From NCBI RefSeq assembly GCF_031834595.1, contig NZ_CP115541.1, forward strand, positions 2,226,501-2,290,500: a stretch of DNA of 64,000 nt, given 5' to 3'. Shown here one piece after another: positions 59,276 to 64,000 of this stretch. The position numbers and the translations under genes were made by a program. The number at the start of each line of letters is the position of its first letter. Within the stretch, counting starts at the first letter, position 1. Source of the stretch: Stenotrophomonas oahuensis (lineage in GTDB: Bacteria > Pseudomonadota > Gammaproteobacteria > Xanthomonadales > Xanthomonadaceae). Under the pieces are notes generated by a model that saw nothing but the letters and a program-made list of their open reading frames with translations, did no database searches and was not told the DNA's origin.

Positions 59276-60324
59276 TCGACCTGGACGCGTTGCGCTCCAA
59301 CTTCCGCCTGGCCCGTGAACTGGGCGGCGGTCGCAAGACCCTGGCCGCGGTGAAGGCCGACGCCTATGGCCACGGTGCCGTGGTGTGCGCGCGCGCGCTG
59401 GAAGGCGAGGCCGACGCGTTCGGTGTGGCCTGCATTGAAGAGGCGCTGGAACTGCGCGCGGCCGGCATCACCACGCCGATCCTGCTGCTGGAAGGATTTT
59501 TCGATGCGGACGAGCTGCCGCTGATCGTGCAGCACCAGCTGTGGTTTGCGGTCGCCGCGCCGTGGCAGGTGGACGCGGTGGAAGCGTTCCAGACCGATGC
59601 GCGCTTGACCATCTGGCTGAAGCTGGACAGCGGCATGCACCGGCTGGGGCTGTCGCCGGCCGATTTCCGCAGCGCGCATGCCCGTTTGTCCGCCCTGCCG
59701 CAGGTGGGGCCAATGGTGCTGATGAGCCATCTGGCACGTGCCGACGAACTGGACAACCCGCGCACCCGCGAGCAGGCCGCGACGTTTGCCGCCGCGATCG
59801 AGGGCTTGGCCGGGGAAACCAGCCTGTGCAATTCGCCGGCGTTGCTCGGCTGGCCGGAAGTGCGCAGTGACTGGGTGCGCCCTGGCCTGATGCTGTACGG
59901 GGCGAACCCGCTGCCTGGCAGCAGCGCGCAGACCGCGCGCCTGCGTCCGGTGATGACCATGCAGTCGAAGATCTTCGCGGTGCGCGAGATCGCCGCCGGC
60001 GAACCGGTCGGCTATGGCGCGCGCTTTGTTGCCGAGCGACCCACCCGCGTTGGCGTGGTGGCAATGGGCTATGCCGATGGCTACCCGCAGTTCGCGCCTA
60101 ACGGCACCCCGGTCCAGATCGACGGCCAGCCCGGCCATCTGATCGGGCGGGTGTCGATGGACATGCTCACCGTGGACCTGACCGACCTGCCGCAGGCGGG
60201 CGTGGGCAGCACGGTGGAGCTGTGGGGCGAGAGCCCGCGCCTGGACGTGCTGGCCCCGCTGTGCAATGTGAGCGCGTATCAGTTGCCGTGCGCAGTGAAG
60301 CGCGTGGCACGCGAAATCCGCTGA
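59254..60324 (+). CDS. dadX: Catabolic alanine racemase
   Basis: A 356-residue PLP enzyme that converts L- to D-alanine for DadA. The PLP lysine lies in [13 protein letters not shown] (Lys34), the opposite-face Tyr in [13 protein letters not shown], and the substrate Met/Arg region in [14 protein letters not shown]. It starts within dadA (22-bp overlap), typical of dadX rather than the separate biosynthetic alr, although the gene may serve both roles if it is the only racemase. Confidence 0.95.
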   Translation: MRPARALIDLDALRSNFRLARELGGGRKTLAAVKADAYGHGAVVCARALEGEADAFGVACIEEALELRAAGITTPILLLEGFFDADELPLIVQHQLWFAVAAPWQVDAVEAFQTDARLTIWLKLDSGMHRLGLSPADFRSAHARLSALPQVGPMVLMSHLARADELDNPRTREQAATFAAAIEGLAGETSLCNSPALLGWPEVRSDWVRPGLMLYGANPLPGSSAQTARLRPVMTMQSKIFAVREIAAGEPVGYGARFVAERPTRVGVVAMGYADGYPQFAPNGTPVQIDGQPGHLIGRVSMDMLTVDLTDLPQAGVGSTVELWGESPRLDVLAPLCNVSAYQLPCAVKRVAREIR

Positions 60325-60381
60325 CGCGCTTCGCGCCGCATGCGGCGCATTTCACGATGCCCGGGATGTTTGGGATGCCCG

Positions 60382-60456
60382 GTAGTGCCGGCCGCTGGCC
60401 GGCAACCAGGCGATGTTCGTGCGTTCATGAGGTTGCCGGCCAGCGGCCGGCACTAC
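60382..60456. repeat. SMAG doublet, TGCCGGCC type
   Basis: GTAGTGCCGGCCGCTGGCCGGCA at 60382-60404 and the inverse arm TGCCGGCCAGCGGCCGGCA with CTAC at the right, with a spacer of about 29 bp. Same overall length class as the 71-bp REPINs but a different stem. Confidence 0.8.
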
Positions 60457-60483
60457 CGGAATGCCTGACGCAATGGGGATGCG

Positions 60484-61047
60484 TCAGGCGGCGGGTAACA
60501 CTTTCCGCAGCCAGTCATTCAGCATCCGCTTTTCATAGCGCAGCGGGTCGCTGTCCGACAGCAGGCCCACACCGGTGCTGAGATAGCCCATGTCGATCAG
60601 CTTTTCGCCGGTGCCCTGCTTCACCACATTGCCCTGTGCATCCTTCAGCACAAAGTCCAGCGTCATGCGCGGCGGATAGATGTCTTTCATGATGCGGATG
60701 TCCTGGGCACGCGGCCCGTGCTGCGGCTCGTAATCACCGGCGCGCTTGATGTCGGTAATGGTCACGTCCAGGGTCTGGCCCGGAGCCAGCCGCTTGGCCG
60801 CGGTGGTGCGGATGTACTTGGCCAGGTCGTAGACCCAGTTGCCGCGTTCGGCTTCCCAGCGGTTGGAGCTGTTGCGCAGTTCGGTGAACTTGGCCGGGTC
60901 GGTCCACTTCACCTGTACCGGACCCTCCACATCCAAGGCACGCGGCGCTTTCGGGTCGCTGACGGTACGCGGTGCCGCCGCCGCGGACAGCGTGGCTAAA
61001 GCCAGCAGGCCGCCCAGTGCGGCCGTCATCAGGGTTTTGAGGTTCAC
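60484..61047 (-). CDS. DUF3016 family exported protein
   Basis: A 187-residue protein with a signal peptide (LMTAALGGLLALATLSAAAA). The mature part fits DUF3016: VQVKWTDPAKFTELRNSSNRWEAERGNWV, LDVTITDIKRAGDYEPQHG and RIMKDIYPPRMTLDF. The GTG at 61047 is preferred for its GGGAG ribosome site; an ATG at 61032 is possible. Periplasmic, function unknown. Confidence 0.85.
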   Translation of the reverse strand: MNLKTLMTAALGGLLALATLSAAAAPRTVSDPKAPRALDVEGPVQVKWTDPAKFTELRNSSNRWEAERGNWVYDLAKYIRTTAAKRLAPGQTLDVTITDIKRAGDYEPQHGPRAQDIRIMKDIYPPRMTLDFVLKDAQGNVVKQGTGEKLIDMGYLSTGVGLLSDSDPLRYEKRMLNDWLRKVLPAA

Positions 61048-61242
61048 TGCGAACTCCCGTAAGTGGTCAGAATGGCCCAAAGCAGTGTGATCCCGATCAC
61101 AGCCCGGGACAATTGGCAAAACTGCGACAGATTCGTCGTATTCGGCATGAATTCACCCGGGGTACACATGAATCCCATGCTTGACGCTACGAATACGCGG
61201 TCTGGATGATGCTATCTCCCAGCGCTCTGCCTGCCACGCCCT

Positions 61243-63273
61243 TTGAACTCCTTGTCCAGCCCGACCGTACCGACCCTCGAACGCGCCACCCCGGTGGCTC
61301 CTGCGCTTGATCCCGCCCTGCACCGCCACGTGCTGGAGGGGCTCAACGCCGGCTTCTGCGTGGTGGAATGCCTGATCGAAGACGGCGTCGGGGTCGACTA
61401 TCGCTTCGTGCAGGTGAACGAGGCGTTCGAGCGCAGCACCGGGCTGGTCAATGCGGCCGGCCGTCTGATGAGCGAGCTGCAGCCGGCGCACGAGCAGGAC
61501 TGGTACCGCATCTATGGGCAGGTGGCCCTGACCGGGCGGCCGCACCACTTCGACATGGAGGCGCGCGCACTGGGGCGCTGGTACTCGGTGGAAGCCATGC
61601 GGGTCGGCGAGCCGGAGCAGCGCCAGGTGGCGATCCTGTTCTTCGACATCACCAGCCGCAAGCAGGTGGAAGTGGATCTGGCCGAAAGCGAAGCGCGCTT
61701 CTCCGCGCTGGCCGACGGCCTGCCGATGCCCGTATGGGTGCTGGATGACCGCGGCCATGCCCGCTTCGTCAACAGTGCGTTCACCGAGTTCTTCGGCGGT
61801 GACGAACAACGCGTGCCGGAAGACGTATGGCGCGGCCTGGTGCATCCCGACGACGCTTCGGTGTTCGACTACGAGCTGCAGGAAGCCCTGAAAGCGCAGC
61901 GTTCGATGCAGGCGCTGGTGCGTGGACTGCGTTCGGATGGCCAGTGGCGCTGGCTGGAAATGAACGCCCGCCCGCGCTTCTCGCGAATGGGCCGCTTCAT
62001 CGGCCTGGCCGGCAGCAGCCCGGACGTCACCGAGCGCCGCGAAATCGAAATGGCGCGCGAGGAGCTGCTGCAGTCCGAGCGTGCCGCGCGTAGCGCCGCG
62101 GAAAACATGGCGCGGTTGAAGGACGAGTTCCTGGCCACCCTGTCGCATGAACTGCGCACGCCGCTGACCACCATCCTGGGGTGGAGCGAACTGCTGCTGC
62201 AGCGGGTGGACAACACCAGCCCGCTGTTCAAGGGCCTGGGCGTGATCGCCAACAGCGCGATGGCGCAGAAGCGGCTGATCTCGGACATGCTGGACCTGAG
62301 CAGCATGCTGCTGGGCAAGGTGCAGCTGGAAGTGGAAGTGGTGGACCTGCGTGCGCAGCTGACCGAAGCGCTGGGCGCGCAGGAGCTGGTGGCCGAAGGC
62401 AAGGCGCTGGACATGCAGCTGCACCTGCCGGAAGAGGGCGCGCTGGTACTGGGCGATGCCACCCGCCTGCAGCAGGTGTGGTGGAACCTGTTGTCCAACG
62501 CGATCAAGTTCACCCCGGCCGAAGGTTCGGTTACCGTGACCCTGGCCCGCGAAGGTGGGCACTGGGTGAGCACCGTACGCGACACCGGCGACGGCATCGC
62601 GGCGGAGTTCCTGCGCCACCTGTTCAGCCGCTTCCGCCAGGCCGACGGCACCACCACCCGTCGCCATGGTGGCCTGGGGCTGGGCCTGGCGATCGTGCAG
62701 CAGCTGGTGGAACTGCACGGCGGCACCGTCAGCGCGGCCAGCGAGGGGCAGGGCCTGGGTGCCCAGTTCACGGTGAGCCTGCCGTGTTATCAGCCGCAGT
62801 CCGATGGCCGTCCGCTGCGCGAAGTCTTCAATGGCCCGATCAGCGAGCAGGTCATCGAGCCTTACCCGCTGCGCGGGCTGCGCCTGCTGGCGGTGGAGGA
62901 TCAACCCGAAGTGCTGGAGTATCTGCGCCGCATGCTGGAAGAGCAGGGCGCGCAGGTGACGGTGGCGGCATCTGCGGGCGAAGCGCTGGCGCTGCTCGAT
63001 GCCGGCCGCCACGAACAGGTGGATGCATTGCTCACCGACATCGGCATGCCGGGCATGGATGGCTATGGACTGGTACGCACCCTGCGCGAGGACATGGGGG
63101 TGGATGCGAAAGCGCTGCCCGCCGTGGCGGTGACCGCGCTGGCCCGGGCCGATGACCGCAAGCGCGCGCTGGCGTCAGGGTTCCAGGAGCACGTCGCCAA
63201 GCCCTATTCGGTGGCGCAGCTGGTGACGGCGGTGCGCAACGTGCTGGCGCAGGCAAGGGCCGAGGCCGGCTGA
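61243..63273 (+). CDS. Hybrid sensor histidine kinase / response regulator
   Basis: A 676-residue soluble kinase: PAS (about 28-140), PAS (about 150-270), HisKA with phospho-His in LKDEFLATLSHELRTPLTTILG (about 295-316), HATPase (NLLSNAIKFTPAEG, DTGDGI, GGLGLGLAIVQQL) and a C-terminal receiver (AVEDQPEVLEYL, phospho-Asp in ALLTDIGMPGMDG, KPYS). No membrane span, so it should sense a cytoplasmic signal. The only in-frame starts near the PAS domain are TTG (61243 or 61252); neither has a strong ribosome site, so the start is uncertain. Confidence 0.85.
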   Translation: MNSLSSPTVPTLERATPVAPALDPALHRHVLEGLNAGFCVVECLIEDGVGVDYRFVQVNEAFERSTGLVNAAGRLMSELQPAHEQDWYRIYGQVALTGRPHHFDMEARALGRWYSVEAMRVGEPEQRQVAILFFDITSRKQVEVDLAESEARFSALADGLPMPVWVLDDRGHARFVNSAFTEFFGGDEQRVPEDVWRGLVHPDDASVFDYELQEALKAQRSMQALVRGLRSDGQWRWLEMNARPRFSRMGRFIGLAGSSPDVTERREIEMAREELLQSERAARSAAENMARLKDEFLATLSHELRTPLTTILGWSELLLQRVDNTSPLFKGLGVIANSAMAQKRLISDMLDLSSMLLGKVQLEVEVVDLRAQLTEALGAQELVAEGKALDMQLHLPEEGALVLGDATRLQQVWWNLLSNAIKFTPAEGSVTVTLAREGGHWVSTVRDTGDGIAAEFLRHLFSRFRQADGTTTRRHGGLGLGLAIVQQLVELHGGTVSAASEGQGLGAQFTVSLPCYQPQSDGRPLREVFNGPISEQVIEPYPLRGLRLLAVEDQPEVLEYLRRMLEEQGAQVTVAASAGEALALLDAGRHEQVDALLTDIGMPGMDGYGLVRTLREDMGVDAKALPAVAVTALARADDRKRALASGFQEHVAKPYSVAQLVTAVRNVLAQARAEAG

Positions 63274-63315
63274 AATTTGTTGACACGCATGGCGTGCCAA
63301 AACGCGAGGAAGATC

Positions 63316-63606
63316 ATGTCACGCACCGCACCTGTTGTTTACACGCACGCCGACGACATCGCGCGCCTCAAGGCACTGCTGCCGCAGCTGCCCGACGAGG
63401 CCCGGGTGGAAGTGACGTTGAAGGACGGCAGCCGCGTGCTGGGCACGGTGGCGGTGCGCCCGACCGTGCAGCAGTATCGCGATGCGGAAGAGAATGAAGG
63501 CAGCAACGGCGAGTTGCGGCTGGATGATCTGGATGTGCCGGTGCAGCAGCACCATGTCTGGCTGGACCAGATCGCATCGATCCGTGAGCTGCCGCCGATC
63601 GAGTGA
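63316..63606 (+). CDS. DUF3247 family protein
   Basis: A 96-residue protein matching DUF3247 of Xanthomonadaceae: VYTHADDIARLKALLPQLPDEARVEVTLKDGS, VLGTVAVRPTVQQYRD and VWLDQIASIRELP. Probably a small beta-barrel of SH3/Sm type. The ATG at 63316 follows GAGGAAG. Role unknown. Confidence 0.85.
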   Translation: MSRTAPVVYTHADDIARLKALLPQLPDEARVEVTLKDGSRVLGTVAVRPTVQQYRDAEENEGSNGELRLDDLDVPVQQHHVWLDQIASIRELPPIE

Positions 63607-63622
63607 CCGGCGGCATGCACGC

Positions 63623-63886
63623 TTAGTGCTGGAAGACTTCCGGTTCGGCGTCGAAGCGGCGTGCGTAGGCGCGCTCGTCGGCCACCCGGGCCACCTCATC
63701 GTCGGCCAGGTCCGGGGCACCGTAGACCGCATAGGCCACCTGGCCGTCTGACTGGCGGCCCACCTGGTGCAGGCGATAGCGCGCATGTCCGCCGCCGGTA
63801 TCTTCAGGGTAGTGAACCGGCGGCTGCGCGCCCTCCAGGTCCATTTCGCTGTTGTCGACCACGCCACCGACGAACAATGCACGCAT
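63623..63886 (-). CDS. Small conserved-type hypothetical protein
   Basis: An 87-residue soluble protein starting MRALFVGGVVDNSEMDLE and containing YPEDTGGGHARYRLHQVGRQSDGQVAYAVY, a pattern seen in uncharacterised xanthomonad proteins. Convergent with the DUF3247 gene, ending 17 bp away. Function unknown. Confidence 0.65.
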   Translation of the reverse strand: MRALFVGGVVDNSEMDLEGAQPPVHYPEDTGGGHARYRLHQVGRQSDGQVAYAVYGAPDLADDEVARVADERAYARRFDAEPEVFQH

Positions 63887-64000
63887 GAGCCAGCTCCGCT
63901 ACGAAAGAGCCTTTACCCTGACCGACACGATGTTGCGAGGGCATCAAGACCCCGTTGAACAAATGCTAATCGGGGCCGGGCGAGGGCCCGAACCTGAAAA
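63887..64000. other. Right edge of the window, no gene seen
   Basis: 114 bp with no supported gene on either strand. A GGGCCGGGCGAGGGCCCG palindrome lies at about 63974-63991. It is probably the promoter region of the minus-strand gene and of something to the right. Confidence 0.35.

Noticed and set aside
61153..63012. 619-codon minus-strand open frame opposite the hybrid histidine kinase
   Set aside because: His/Gln/Arg-rich antisense frame without domains; the kinase on the other strand is certain.
1..64000. CRISPR arrays, tRNA or rRNA genes, complete insertion sequences or prophage
   Set aside because: Repeats are palindromic doublets without regular spacers; no cloverleaf, rRNA segment, intact transposase or phage structural gene was recognised by reading. 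A tRNA scan would be needed for certainty.

Overview
The window looks like a chromosomal segment of a Stenotrophomonas species (family Xanthomonadaceae). The coding is GC-rich, and the intergenic spaces are full of short GTAG-headed palindromes of the kind described as SMAG elements in S. maltophilia, mostly as inverted doublets (REPINs). It carries proteins with the XVIPCD signal of the Xanthomonadales bacteria-killing type IV secretion system (X-T4SS), and family content usual for this group (DUF3297, DUF4031, DUF3247, DUF3016, a CPA1 antiporter, motAB away from flagellar genes). I see no rRNA, tRNA, CRISPR array, complete insertion sequence or prophage.

Layout. 0-6 kb: an X-T4SS effector/immunity pair (410-2626, minus), a YncE-like beta-propeller protein, an exported orphan protein and an XVIPCD-only protein. 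6-11.3 kb: a GAF protein and a minus-strand trio built around a large winged-helix/STAND-ATPase/TPR protein. 11.5-19.1 kb: a methyltransferase, a RAYT-like protein that has lost its catalytic residues, then four paralogous small secreted six-cysteine proteins scattered among three nearly identical 71-bp REPINs. The divergent dmeF/dmeR metal-efflux pair sits between the third and fourth paralogues, and the 3' end of dmeR is repeated perfectly (125 bp) beyond the fourth. 19.5-23 kb: a Zur-box-controlled merC/zigA pair and an ABC-F ATPase. 23-29.4 kb: a CSS-type EAL phosphodiesterase, a lytic transglycosylase, a TPR protein and an NHL/M23 fusion.

29.4-32.6 kb: an ECF42-type sigma factor operon with its usual YciI/DGPF and VOC partners. 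32.7-37.5 kb: a four-gene run of exported proteins ending in a CsgG-like lipoprotein, with no curli genes nearby. 37.7-45.8 kb: an M28 peptidase, a LytS/LytTR two-component pair, an MpaB-type oxygenase and an M13 (PepO) peptidase. 46-56.7 kb: a PAS-EAL signalling protein, a DODA-like dioxygenase, a Na+/H+ antiporter, small DUF genes, motA-motB and msrB. 57-64 kb: a 50-residue Gln-rich protein, the Lrp-type regulator divergent from dadA-alr (D-alanine catabolism), a DUF3016 protein, a hybrid histidine kinase and two small conserved proteins.

The parts most worth a second look are the six-cysteine secreted family with its duplications, the STAND operon, the CsgG-like export cluster, the inactive RAYT, and the SMAG elements that supply stop codons or lie inside a reading frame.
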